Origin: UBA8231 sp036011085
Lineage (GTDB): Bacteria; Latescibacterota; UBA2968; UBA8231
Direction of reading: 5' to 3'
Assembly: GCA_036011085.1 (NCBI GenBank)
Contig: DASCMS010000124.1
Location: forward strand, 62,001 to 126,000
DNA length: 64,000 nucleotides
In this document: positions 43,378 to 52,303 of the stretch, piece by piece
Position numbering within the stretch: position 1 is the stretch's first letter
Layout of the letters: each line of letters opens with the position of its first letter
The notes under the pieces: generated by a model
Seen by the model: only the letters and a program-made list of their open reading frames with translations
Database searches by the model: none
Told to the model about the DNA's origin: nothing
Position numbers and translations under genes: made by a program

Positions 43378-43439
43378 GGACTCGCGCGGCCGGGAGACGA
43401 CAGTCGGCCATCTCGGCGACTTCAGATTCCTGACAGACT

Positions 43440-44018
43440 CTATCCGAGATAGATCGCTTCGTCGGGCCAGTCTTCGGCCAGCTTGGCGTTGGGCATGTTG
43501 ACTTTGGGCAGGTAGTTGTGCTCCCGGCGGATCAGGCCGAGGACGCGCATGGTGCGCACTTCCTGGATGCAGTCCTTGCCGTGGTTGTTCTGGATGGAGG
43601 GCAGGATCTTGCCCTGCAGGCTGTCAGCCACGTCGCTGTCTGACGCACCCTCCACGATCATGACCAGCGCGATGTGGCCGTCGGTCTCAGCCAGGTAACT
43701 GTCCCGGATCAGCTCCGAGAAGACGTTGGCCACGTTCGGCTCATTGCGGATCTCCTCCTCGATCTGCCCCCGCGTCACCCCCAGTCTGAACTTGATGATC
43801 GCCATGTGTTGCGTCGTTGCCGGGGCGTTGCCCTGGCTGCGCTCGGGATCGATGGCGGCATAGTAGCGCACCCGACCTTCACTCTCCAGCCGAGAGCGTT
43901 TCCGGCGGACGGTGCGCACCGGCACGCCGGTGGTGTTGGCGACTCGGTTGTCGGAAACCCGTGGGTTGCGGATCAACGCCCGCAGGATGGCCTGTTCCTG
44001 ATCGTCCAAGGTGTCCAT
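43440..44018 (-). CDS. Lrp/AsnC family transcriptional regulator
   Basis: A 192-residue regulator. The N-terminal HTH is DDQEQAILRALIRNPRVSDN, then RVANTTGVPVRTVRRKRSRL. The C-terminal part resembles the RAM ligand-binding domain (HMAIIKFRLGV, IALVMIVEGASDSDV) with an extra tail of about 35 residues. It is divergent from gltBD. In enterics Lrp activates gltBD, so control of glutamate synthase is likely here too. A TATACT box lies on the minus strand at 44059-44064 with no convincing -35. Confidence 0.85.
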   Translation of the reverse strand: MDTLDDQEQAILRALIRNPRVSDNRVANTTGVPVRTVRRKRSRLESEGRVRYYAAIDPERSQGNAPATTQHMAIIKFRLGVTRGQIEEEIRNEPNVANVFSELIRDSYLAETDGHIALVMIVEGASDSDVADSLQGKILPSIQNNHGKDCIQEVRTMRVLGLIRREHNYLPKVNMPNAKLAEDWPDEAIYLG

Positions 44019-44339
44019 GGCCGTATCTGTACCTTTCTACGATGATTCAGCACAGTATAGGCCAAAGACAGCCTCTCCGATAGTCCTTTTGTAGCACGTG
44101 AGCCTCGTCTCGTGACAAGAATGGGATTGACACTGTGACCGTCCGAACTATATTATGCGGTTCACTACGAATCCATCGTACCGCCCCCGCCGTCGCCGGC
44201 ACCCGCCAGCGACCTAGACACGCACCGGGGGTTCCCCTGATGGTTCACCCTGGTCCCGGATCCGAATCGGCGTTCTCTTCGTTTCGACCTGCCTGCCCGG
44301 TCAGCGTGACCATGAAGCACCTCGAAGAGGTCGCACCGC
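44019..44339. other. 321-bp divergent regulatory region lrp-like / gltB
   Basis: No gene is seen here. The region contains the gltB promoter (44127-44156), leaving a leader of about 175 nt before gltB. The leader is C-rich, with no riboswitch class that I recognise. GAGG at 44326-44329 serves as a distant ribosome site. Binding sites for the adjacent Lrp-type regulator would be expected upstream of the promoter (44040-44126), but no clear repeat is visible. Confidence 0.5.
44127..44156 (+). promoter_or_regulatory. sigma70-type promoter of gltBD
   Basis: TTGACA (44127-44132), 18 bp, TATTAT (44151-44156), an almost ideal promoter; TATATT two bases earlier is an overlapping alternative -10. It is the only AT-rich spot in the region and points at gltB. 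Confidence 0.75.
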
Positions 44340-47300
44340 ATGAAGTATCCAGCCGCCTTTCCCCAAAAGCAGGGGATGTACGACCCGCGACACGAACATG
44401 ATGCCTGTGGCATCGGTTTCGTCGCCCACATAAAGGGCGAGCGTTCGCACGGCATCGTGCAGCAGGCTCTCGAAATCCTCGTCAGTCTCGATCATCGCGG
44501 CGCCCGCGGCGCTGAGGCGAACACCGGCGATGGCGCCGGCATCCTGCTGCAGATTCCGGACCGGTTCCTGCGCCAGGAGATGGCCGCCGCCGGCGTCGAG
44601 CTGCCGTCACCCGGCCAATACGGTGTCGGCATGGTGTTCCTGCCGCGGCCGCACGCCTCACACCGGCACTTCTGCGAAACCGCTCTCGAGTCGATCGTCC
44701 GCGATGAGGGGCTCAGCGTCCTCGGTTGGCGCGATGTGCCCACCGACAACAGTACCGTCGGCCTGTGGGCGCAATCACACGAGCCCATCATGCGTCAAGT
44801 GTTCATCGCCAGACCCGACTCCGTCGCCGATGAGATGGCCTTTGAGCGCAAGCTGTACGTCGTCGGCAAGCGTGCTGCCCACGAGATTCGCCACAGTGAC
44901 GAGGAGGAGGGAGACGCCTTCTACCTGGCGAGCCTGTCCTGTCGCACCATCGTCTACAAGGGCATGCTCGCGCCCGAGCAGGTGGAAGCCTACTACCCGG
45001 ATCTCTCTGACGAGCGGATGGACGCCGCCATCGCCCTGGTGCACTCCCGTTTCTCGACGAACACCTTTCCGAGCTGGGAGCTGGCCCATCCGTACCGTTA
45101 CCTGATCCACAACGGCGAGATCAACACGCTGCGGGGCAACATCAACTGGATGCGGACGCGCGAGTCGATGATCGACGCCGGCGTCTTCGGCGATGACGTG
45201 TCCAAGCTGTTCCCCATCATCGAAGAGGGCGGCTCCGATTCGGCGGGTTTCGACAACTGCCTGGAGTTTCTCCATCTCGGCGGGCGCACCCTGCCGCACG
45301 CGCTGATGATGATGATTCCCGAGCCATGGGAACGTCACGAGAATATGCCGGACGAGAAGAAGGCGTTCTACGAGTTCCACGCCTGCATGATGGAGCCCTG
45401 GGACGGACCGGCATCTGTGGCTTTCACCGACGGCAGCGTCGTTGGCGCGACGCTGGACCGGAATGGTCTGCGGCCATCCCGCTACTACGTGACCAAGGAC
45501 GACCGTGTCATCATGGGTTCGGAGGTAGGTGTCCTCGAAGTCGATCCTGCCAACGTGCTGCACAAGGGGCGATTACAGCCGGGGCGCATGTTCCTCGTCG
45601 ATACGAAGGCGGGCCGGATCATCGACGACGAAGAACTCAAGCACGAGGTCGCCAACGAGCACCCCTACCGGCAGTGGCTGGACGACAATCTCGTCGATCT
45701 GCACGAAATGCCCGACATCGAACACGAAGCCGTCGTGCGCGACCATGCAACGATCCTGAAGCATCAGCAGGCCTTTGGCTTCACCTTCGAAGATCTGCGT
45801 GTGCAGCTGGCGCCCATGGCACGCAACGCCCTGTGGCCCACCGGGTCGATGGGCAACGACGCGCCGCTGGCGGTGCTGTCGGATCGGCCCCATCTGCTCT
45901 ACAACTACTTCAAGCAGCTCTTCGCCCAGGTAACCAATCCGCCCATCGATCCGATCCGCGAAGAGCTGGTCACGGCGACGGAGACGACGCTGGGCGCCGA
46001 GCGCAACCTGCTCGAGCCGGAGCCTGCCAGCTGTCGACAGATCCGCCTGGAGACACCGGTGCTCACCGACACCGAGTTCGAAAAGCTGCAGAGCCTCGAT
46101 CTGCCCGGTTTCCAGGTACAACGGCTACCCATGCTGTTCACCTCGCAGGGCGGCGAAGCGGCGCTGCGCACGGCTCTGGATCGACTGTTCGCCGACGCTG
46201 AGGCCGCCATCGACGGCGGCGCCAATGTTCTGATTCTGTCGGATCGGGGTGTGGACGAGCAGAATGCGGCGATTCCGGCACTGCTCGCCGCGGCGGGATT
46301 GCACCACTACCTGATCCGTAAGGGCAAGCGCTCACGCACCGGTCTCGTGCTGGAGACGGGCGAGGCGCGCGAGGTGCATCACTTCTGCCTGTTGCTCGGC
46401 TACGGTGTCAACGCCATCAACCCGTACATGGTGTACGAGTCTCTCGCCGACATGATCGACGAGAACATGCTGCCCGACATCGACATCGACACGGCCATCC
46501 AGAACTACAACAAGGCCGTGCTCAAGGGTGTGGTGAAGGTCATGTCGAAGATGGGCATCTCCACCTTCAAGTCGTACCGGGGGGCCCAGATCTTCGAGGC
46601 TGTGGGCCTCAAGAAGAGCGTCATCGATGAGTTCTTCACCTGGACGGACTCCCGCGTGGAGGGCATCGGCCTCGACGTCATCGCCGAAGAGGCGCGGCGG
46701 CGACACGATGCCGCCTTCCCGCAGTTTGGCAGCAACGGTGCGGCGCTGGATACGGGGGGTGAGTACCAGTGGCGCAACCACGGCGAGTACCATCTGTTCA
46801 ACCCGAAGACGATCCACCTACTGCAGAAGGCAGCACGCTCCGGTGACTACGAGACCTATGAGCAGTACGCGGAGCTGATCAACGATCAGAGCGAGCACGA
46901 CCGCATGGCGACATTGCGCGGCCTGCTCGAGTTCGTCGATCCGGAGGACGGCGGTGTCCCACTGGAGGAAGTGGAGTCGGTGGAGGCCATCACCAGCCGC
47001 TTCAAGAGTGGCGCCATGTCGTACGGCTCGATCAGCAAAGAGGCGCACGAGGCCCTGGCCATCGCCATGAATCGCGTCGGCGGGCGCTCGAACACTGGTG
47101 AAGGAGGTGAGGATCCGGCGCGCTACACTCCCGAGCCGAACGGTGACTCCAAGAACTCGGCCATCAAGCAGGTGGCCTCCGGACGCTTCGGCGTGACGAG
47201 CAACTACCTGGTACACGCCAAAGAGCTGCAGATCAAGATGGCCCAGGGCGCCAAACCCGGGGAGGGTGGGGAGCTGCCTGGCGGCAAGGTCTATCCCTGG

Positions 47301-48950
47301 ATCGCCAAGGTGCGGCAGTCGACGCCCGGTGTGGGTCTGATTTCGCCGCCGCCGCACCACGACATCTATTCGATCGAGGACCTGGCCGAACTGGTCCACG
47401 ATCTGAAGAATGCCAACCGCGAGGCCCGCATCAACGTCAAGCTCGTGTCCGAAGTGGGCGTGGGCACCGTGGCGGCTGGCGTCGCCAAAGGCAAGGCCGA
47501 CGTGGTGCTCATCAGCGGTCACGACGGGGGTACCGGGGCGTCACCGCAGACAAGCATCAAGCATGCCGGCCTGCCCTGGGAGCTGGGACTGGCCGACACG
47601 CACCAGACGCTGGTGCTCAATCACCTGCGCGACCGCATCGTCGTCGAGACGGACGGGCAGCTGAAGACGGGTCGCGACGTGGCAATCGCCTGTCTGTTGG
47701 GGGCTGAAGAGTTCGGCTTTGCCACGACGGCCCTGGTGTCGATGGGCTGCATCATGATGCGCGTCTGTCATCTCGACACCTGCCCCGTCGGTGTGGCGAC
47801 ACAGAATCCTGAGCTGCGCAAGAAGTTTGTGGGAACACCCGACAACGTCGTCAACTTCCTGCGCTTCATCGCCGAGGACCTGCGACGGGTGATGGCCCGT
47901 CTTGGCTTCCGCACGATCGCCGAGATGGTGGGACGGACGGACCGCTTGCAGCAGCGCGCCACCGACCACTGGAAGGCGAAGGGGCTCGATTTGTCGCCGC
48001 TGCTGCACCAGCCCGATGTCGGGCCCGACGTGGGGCGTCACTGCACACAGGCCCAGGATCATGGCATCGACAAGTCCCTGGACGTGACACAGTTGCTGGA
48101 GATCTGCGAACCAGCCATCGAGCGTGGCGAATCGGTGCGCGCCGAACTCGACATCGTCAATACGAATCGCGTGACCGGCACGATCACCGGCGGCGAGATC
48201 ACCAAGCGCCACGGTCCCGATGGCCTGCCCGAGGACACGGTGCACCTCAAGTTCAAGGGCTCCGCCGGGCAGAGCTTCGGGGCTTTCGTGCCTCCGGGCA
48301 TGACCCTCGAGCTGCAGGGCGACGCCAACGACTACTTCGGCAAGGGCCTGTCGGGGGGCAAGCTGATCCTCTACAAGCCAGAGGGCTCCACCTTCAAGTC
48401 GCGCGACGAGATCATCGTCGGCAACGTCGCCTTCTATGGCGCCACGGCGGGCGAGTCCTTCATCCGCGGCAAGGCGGGGGAGCGCTTCTGCGTGCGCAAC
48501 TCCGGCGTCGTGGCCGTCGTCGAGAGCGTCGGCGACCACGCCTGCGAATACATGACGGGCGGCCGCGTCGTCGTCCTCGGGCCTACGGGACGCAACTTCG
48601 CCGCCGGCATGTCGGGGGGCATCGCCTACGTGCTCGACGACTACGACGACTTCGCCGGCCACTGCAATACCGAAATGGTGGACCTCATGCCTCTCAATGA
48701 GGACGACCTGCAGGAGGTGCGTGGCCTCGTGGAGCGCTACGAGCACTACACGCAGTCGCCCCTGGGTCGTGAGATCCTGGATGGCTGGCAGGTGCGGTCG
48801 CAGCGCTTCGTCAAGGTCTTTCCTCGTGACTACCGGCGTATGCTGGAGTCGCTGGAGCGGGCGCGCCAGTCGGGCCACTCCGGAGACGAGGCCGTGATGG
48901 AAGCGTTTATCGAGAACAAGAGTGACACCGCCAGAGTGTCGGGGAACTGA
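44340..48950 (+). CDS. gltB: glutamate synthase large subunit
   Basis: A 1536-residue NADPH-GOGAT large subunit that makes glutamate from glutamine and 2-oxoglutarate. The class II amidotransferase nucleophile is Cys23 after a 22-residue propeptide (HEHDACGIGF). The central domain follows. The FMN domain (about 830-1200) holds FKSGAMSYGSISKEAHEALA, GEGGEDPARY, GHDGGTGASPQTSIKHAGLP and the 3Fe-4S cysteines in CIMMRVCHLDTCPVG. The C-terminal GXGXG beta helix (about 1260-1480) is intact. Length is normal. gltD follows 2 bp after the stop. Confidence 0.97.
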   Translation: MKYPAAFPQKQGMYDPRHEHDACGIGFVAHIKGERSHGIVQQALEILVSLDHRGARGAEANTGDGAGILLQIPDRFLRQEMAAAGVELPSPGQYGVGMVFLPRPHASHRHFCETALESIVRDEGLSVLGWRDVPTDNSTVGLWAQSHEPIMRQVFIARPDSVADEMAFERKLYVVGKRAAHEIRHSDEEEGDAFYLASLSCRTIVYKGMLAPEQVEAYYPDLSDERMDAAIALVHSRFSTNTFPSWELAHPYRYLIHNGEINTLRGNINWMRTRESMIDAGVFGDDVSKLFPIIEEGGSDSAGFDNCLEFLHLGGRTLPHALMMMIPEPWERHENMPDEKKAFYEFHACMMEPWDGPASVAFTDGSVVGATLDRNGLRPSRYYVTKDDRVIMGSEVGVLEVDPANVLHKGRLQPGRMFLVDTKAGRIIDDEELKHEVANEHPYRQWLDDNLVDLHEMPDIEHEAVVRDHATILKHQQAFGFTFEDLRVQLAPMARNALWPTGSMGNDAPLAVLSDRPHLLYNYFKQLFAQVTNPPIDPIREELVTATETTLGAERNLLEPEPASCRQIRLETPVLTDTEFEKLQSLDLPGFQVQRLPMLFTSQGGEAALRTALDRLFADAEAAIDGGANVLILSDRGVDEQNAAIPALLAAAGLHHYLIRKGKRSRTGLVLETGEAREVHHFCLLLGYGVNAINPYMVYESLADMIDENMLPDIDIDTAIQNYNKAVLKGVVKVMSKMGISTFKSYRGAQIFEAVGLKKSVIDEFFTWTDSRVEGIGLDVIAEEARRRHDAAFPQFGSNGAALDTGGEYQWRNHGEYHLFNPKTIHLLQKAARSGDYETYEQYAELINDQSEHDRMATLRGLLEFVDPEDGGVPLEEVESVEAITSRFKSGAMSYGSISKEAHEALAIAMNRVGGRSNTGEGGEDPARYTPEPNGDSKNSAIKQVASGRFGVTSNYLVHAKELQIKMAQGAKPGEGGELPGGKVYPWIAKVRQSTPGVGLISPPPHHDIYSIEDLAELVHDLKNANREARINVKLVSEVGVGTVAAGVAKGKADVVLISGHDGGTGASPQTSIKHAGLPWELGLADTHQTLVLNHLRDRIVVETDGQLKTGRDVAIACLLGAEEFGFATTALVSMGCIMMRVCHLDTCPVGVATQNPELRKKFVGTPDNVVNFLRFIAEDLRRVMARLGFRTIAEMVGRTDRLQQRATDHWKAKGLDLSPLLHQPDVGPDVGRHCTQAQDHGIDKSLDVTQLLEICEPAIERGESVRAELDIVNTNRVTGTITGGEITKRHGPDGLPEDTVHLKFKGSAGQSFGAFVPPGMTLELQGDANDYFGKGLSGGKLILYKPEGSTFKSRDEIIVGNVAFYGATAGESFIRGKAGERFCVRNSGVVAVVESVGDHACEYMTGGRVVVLGPTGRNFAAGMSGGIAYVLDDYDDFAGHCNTEMVDLMPLNEDDLQEVRGLVERYEHYTQSPLGREILDGWQVRSQRFVKVFPRDYRRMLESLERARQSGHSGDEAVMEAFIENKSDTARVSGN

Positions 48951-48952
48951 GC

Positions 48953-50443
48953 ATGGGTAAGCCAACTGGATTCATGGAGACCGAGCGGGAGTTGCCCGAG
49001 GATCGGGATCCCATCGAGCGCCTCAAGGATTACGATGAGTTTCACCTGCACCTGAGTGACGAAAAGCTGCGGGATCAGGGCAGCCGGTGCATGGACTGCG
49101 GCGTTCCGTTCTGCCACACGGGACAGACACTGCCGGTGAACTCGCCCTTCGCTTCAGGGTGCCCGCTCAACAACCTGATCCCCGAATGGAACGATCTCAT
49201 CTACCGGGGTCTGTGGCGGGAAGCTCTGGAACGCCTGCACAAGACGAACAACTTCCCTGAGTTCACCGGTCGTATCTGTCCGGCACCGTGTGAAGGGTCA
49301 TGCGTGGTGGGTCTCAACGACTCCCCGGTGACCATCAGGAACATCGAGGTGTCGATCGTCGAGAAGGGGTGGGCGGAGGGCTGGATCGTGCCGCAACCGC
49401 CGGAAAAGCGTACCGGCAAGACGGTTGCCGTCGTCGGGTCGGGCCCTGCGGGCCTGAGCGCAGCGATCCAGCTGAATCGCGCCGGTCACCGGGTCACCGT
49501 GTACGAACGCTCGGACCGTATCGGCGGACTGCTGATGTATGGCGTCCCCAACATGAAGCTCGACAAGCGCATCGTGCAGCGCCGCGTCGACCAGATGGAA
49601 GCCGAGGGTGTCACCTTCGTCACCAACACCGAGATCGGCACCGACCTCCCGGCACAGCAACTCGTCGACGAGCACGATGCTGTCGTGCTCTGCATCGGGG
49701 CGCTGAATCCACGCGAACTGCCCAAGCCCGGGCGGGAACTCAACGGCATCCACCAGGCCATCGACTTTCTGCATGGCCACACCAAGTCCCTGCTCGACTC
49801 CGAGTTGGCGGATGGCAAGTACATTTCGGCCAAAGACAAGAACGTCATCGTTCTCGGTGGCAACGACACAGGCACGGACTGTGTCGCCACCTCGCTGCGG
49901 CATGGCTGCAAGAGTGTGTTCCAGTTCGACATCATCCCGCCGCCGCCGGCAGCGCGCTCCAATGGCAACCCGTGGCCGGAGTGGCCGAAGGTCTACAAAC
50001 TGGACTACGGTCACGAAGAGGCCGAGGCCCGCGACGGCCGGGATCCCCGCGAGTTTCTCATCAGCACGGCAGAGTTCCTCGGCGACGAGGCCGGCAACGT
50101 GCGTGCCCTGCTGACCAGAGAAGTGGAGTGGGTGCAGGTCGACAACGGTCCACCTTTCCGCGAGGTGCCGGGTACGGAGAAGGAATGGCCCGCCGAGCTG
50201 GTGCTTTTGGCCATGGGCTGGCTGGGGCCACAGGATACGGTTCCCGAGGCACTGGGTCTCGAGCGGGACCAGCGCTCCAACGTGAAGGCTGAACTCGGCA
50301 AGTACGTCACCAGCATTCCCGGCGTGTTCGCCGCCGGCGACGTGCGCCGGGGCATGAGTCTGGTGGTGTGGGCTCTCAAGGAGGGCCGCGAGGCGGCCCG
50401 CGAGTGCGACAGGTACCTGATGGGATCGACGTCGCTGCCCTGA
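48953..50443 (+). CDS. gltD: glutamate synthase small subunit
   Basis: A 496-residue FAD/4Fe-4S subunit that passes electrons from NAD(P)H to GltB. Cysteine clusters are CMDCGVPFC, GCPLNN and ICPAPCEGSC. The FAD site is VAVVGSGPAGLSAAIQLNRAG, the NAD(P) site IVLGGNDTGTDCVATSLRHG and the C-terminal FAD motif VFAAGDVRRGMSLVVWALKE. Normal length. Co-transcribed with gltB and followed by a strong terminator. Confidence 0.97.
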   Translation: MGKPTGFMETERELPEDRDPIERLKDYDEFHLHLSDEKLRDQGSRCMDCGVPFCHTGQTLPVNSPFASGCPLNNLIPEWNDLIYRGLWREALERLHKTNNFPEFTGRICPAPCEGSCVVGLNDSPVTIRNIEVSIVEKGWAEGWIVPQPPEKRTGKTVAVVGSGPAGLSAAIQLNRAGHRVTVYERSDRIGGLLMYGVPNMKLDKRIVQRRVDQMEAEGVTFVTNTEIGTDLPAQQLVDEHDAVVLCIGALNPRELPKPGRELNGIHQAIDFLHGHTKSLLDSELADGKYISAKDKNVIVLGGNDTGTDCVATSLRHGCKSVFQFDIIPPPPAARSNGNPWPEWPKVYKLDYGHEEAEARDGRDPREFLISTAEFLGDEAGNVRALLTREVEWVQVDNGPPFREVPGTEKEWPAELVLLAMGWLGPQDTVPEALGLERDQRSNVKAELGKYVTSIPGVFAAGDVRRGMSLVVWALKEGREAARECDRYLMGSTSLP

Positions 50444-50470
50444 GCAGCCTGCCCCGCAACAACTCCCAAC

Positions 50471-50498
50471 GCCCTCGCGAACCTGGTTCCGCGAGGGC
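50471..50498 (+). terminator. Rho-independent-type terminator of gltBD
   Basis: GCCCTCGCG (50471-50479) pairs with CGCGAGGGC (50490-50498). The stem continues through AAC/GTT to a 3-nt loop with one bulge, and CTATCTT follows with only a weak U run. It lies between gltD and the SEC-C gene. Confidence 0.65.
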
Positions 50499-50510
50499 TA
50501 TCTTGACGAC

Positions 50511-50957
50511 ATGGCCAAGCTCACCGACGAAGTCGGCACTTTCGCGCAGTCGCAGCATTTCCTGCTGCTGGATTCGGCGCTGAAGCACAATGCCGAGCCG
50601 CTGCTGGCCCATTGGTGTGACGAAGTGGGTGAGGTCGTGTCCGAAGAGAACATGCGCCGCGCCCTGAACGGCGTGGCGCGCCTCGATGTGCCCGCCACAC
50701 ATCGGCGCACCTTTCCGAAGCTGCTGCAGGCGTTTCTTGAGTTTCTGCCGACGACAGGTCGTTTTCCCATGGGGGACCAATGGTCCGACAGGGTGGCCAC
50801 CATGGAGAAGGACTACGCCGACGGTTTCCGTGACGATGGTTCGGTGCGCGGGGCGACGGTACGCAAGGCCGGTGGTGAGACGGGCCGCAACGATCCCTGC
50901 CCCTGTGGCAGCGGCAAGAAGTACAAGAAGTGCTGCATGTCCATGCTGGAAGGCTGA
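50511..50957 (+). CDS. SEC-C motif protein
   Basis: A 148-residue protein. The C-terminal GRNDPCPCGSGKKYKKCC is the SEC-C zinc-binding motif also found at the end of SecA. The N-terminal 115 residues are helical (FAQSQHFLLLDSALKHNAEP, THRRTFPKLLQAFLEFLP) and not recognised. SEC-C proteins of this size often act as small zinc adaptors; the role is unknown. It begins 12 bp after the gltBD terminator and ends 4 bp before an aldo/keto reductase. Confidence 0.8.
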   Translation: MAKLTDEVGTFAQSQHFLLLDSALKHNAEPLLAHWCDEVGEVVSEENMRRALNGVARLDVPATHRRTFPKLLQAFLEFLPTTGRFPMGDQWSDRVATMEKDYADGFRDDGSVRGATVRKAGGETGRNDPCPCGSGKKYKKCCMSMLEG

Positions 50958-50961
50958 CAGG

Positions 50962-51897
50962 ATGACGGAGCTGCCGAAACGCCGCCTTGGACGCAGCGGA
51001 ATGGAACCCGCTGCCGTGGGCCTGGGCGGCGCCTGGTGGCACAAGGCCGGACGGCAAGGCACGATCGCCGGCATCGAGGCGGCCTTGGAGCTGGGGATGA
51101 ACTTTCTCGACACCTACCCCGGCCAGGACGAGCAGACCTGGGGTGATGTGCTGGCCGAGGGCGGCAGACGGGACCGAGTCTACCTGCAGGCCAAGGTGAG
51201 CAGTCACGTGCGCAACGAGCGCACGTCGGATCACTCGGCGGCCAGGACACGGTCCAGCGTGGAGGCCAGCCTGCGGGATCTGCGCACCGACTACCTCGAC
51301 AGCGTACTGATCCACGGGTATGACCAGCCGGAGCAGCTGCAGACGGACGATATCGTCGATCCCCTGGCGCCGGGCAACGCACTGGACGAACTGTTGCGGC
51401 TGAAGGAAGAAGGCAAGGTGCGCCACATCGGCATCGGTGCCCGCAACGCCGAGGTGCACCGGCGGGCCATCGACACCGGTCACATCGAGCTGATTCTCAC
51501 TTATCTCGAGTACAACCTGCTGACCCAGGCGGCAGCGACGGAGCTGTTTCCACTATGTCGCGAGAAGGATGTGGGAGTGATCCTGGCCAGCCCGCTGGCC
51601 ATGGGCCTGCTGACCGGCGCCGAGCCCGATGCCGAGAACGAACAGCGCAAGATCCGCGACATGACGGAGCCGAAGGCACATCGAATGTGGAGTTGGTGCC
51701 GGGAGCGTGATATCGACATCCGACATCTGGCGATTCAGTTCTGTATGGCGGCGCCTGTAGATGGTTTCGTGTTGCCGGGACAGGCGAGTGCGGATGAGGT
51801 GCGGTCGTCGTATAAGGCCGGGATGGCGGTGGTGAGTGTGGATGTCTGGAGGGAGTTTGGGGAGGCGTTTGGGATTGATGTGAGCGCGTTGGTCTGA
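50962..51897 (+). CDS. aldo/keto reductase
   Basis: A 311-residue reductase from ATG 50962 (MTELPKRRLGRSGMEPAAVG). The tetrad is visible: Asp and Tyr in FLDTYPGQ, Lys in LQAKVSSH and His in VLIHGYD. The barrel continues with VRHIGIGARN, LILTYLEYNLLTQ, VILASPLAMGLL and FVLPGQASADEV. The substrate is unknown. Possibly translated with the SEC-C gene from one message. A dense hairpin block starts 38 bp downstream and may end the transcript. Confidence 0.88.
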   Translation: MTELPKRRLGRSGMEPAAVGLGGAWWHKAGRQGTIAGIEAALELGMNFLDTYPGQDEQTWGDVLAEGGRRDRVYLQAKVSSHVRNERTSDHSAARTRSSVEASLRDLRTDYLDSVLIHGYDQPEQLQTDDIVDPLAPGNALDELLRLKEEGKVRHIGIGARNAEVHRRAIDTGHIELILTYLEYNLLTQAAATELFPLCREKDVGVILASPLAMGLLTGAEPDAENEQRKIRDMTEPKAHRMWSWCRERDIDIRHLAIQFCMAAPVDGFVLPGQASADEVRSSYKAGMAVVSVDVWREFGEAFGIDVSALV

Positions 51898-51934
51898 GAG
51901 TCCGAGCTTGGGCGTGCGGGCGCCGATGCCTGCG

Positions 51935-52071
51935 GCGGCCCGCAGCGCGGGCCGCGCCCGGACTCACCGGCTGACTGATGCCACGTCCCTGTGGCACAGT
52001 CAGCGAGCGACATCCTGTCGCTCACCCCTTCGGGGCCCGACGGGCCGCAAGCGGCCCTGTTCGTCCGGGCT
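51935..52071. other. block of five tandem hairpins in a 406-bp non-coding gap (51898-52303)
   Basis: Five inverted repeats follow one another almost without spacing. 51935-51955: GCGGCCCGC-agc-GCGGGCCGC, perfect. 51970-52004: a 14-bp stem with one bulged A around gtccct. 52005-52023: GAGCGACA-tcc-TGTCGCTC, perfect. 52025-52035: CCCC-ttc-GGGG. 52036-52071: GGGCCGC/GCGGCCC nested in GCCCGAC/GTCCGGGC. No U-rich tail follows any of them. This could be a structured RNA, a REP cluster or a multi-stem 3' end for the reductase transcript. The rest of the gap holds only a smaller palindrome (TCAACGC/GCGTTGA near 52252-52268) and no gene that I trust. Confidence 0.65.
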
Positions 52072-52303
52072 GCCCTTCGCTGAGGGACGCCTCCGACACC
52101 GTCGCCCGCCCGCTCGGCATCCGTGACTCTTCCCTCTCCTCTTTCTTGCTGCTGTCAGTTCTTGGCAGGCTTTCCTCCGGCGTCTTTCGGTTTTCTCACT
52201 CTGGCGGAGAAACGATGCAGATAGAAGTACCGCGGAATCATCAGATGTTCGTCAACGCTCGGGCGTTGATCTGGCGGGAGGCTGGGGGCCGATGTCGATC
52301 AAT

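Noticed and set aside
44312..44401. Possible 29-codon leader peptide overlapping the gltB start
   Set aside because: No ribosome site and no run of regulatory codons; composition is that of an out-of-frame read of gltB.
47541..48965. Long minus-strand frame opposite gltB
   Set aside because: It is antisense to a perfectly conserved glutamate synthase and resembles no family.
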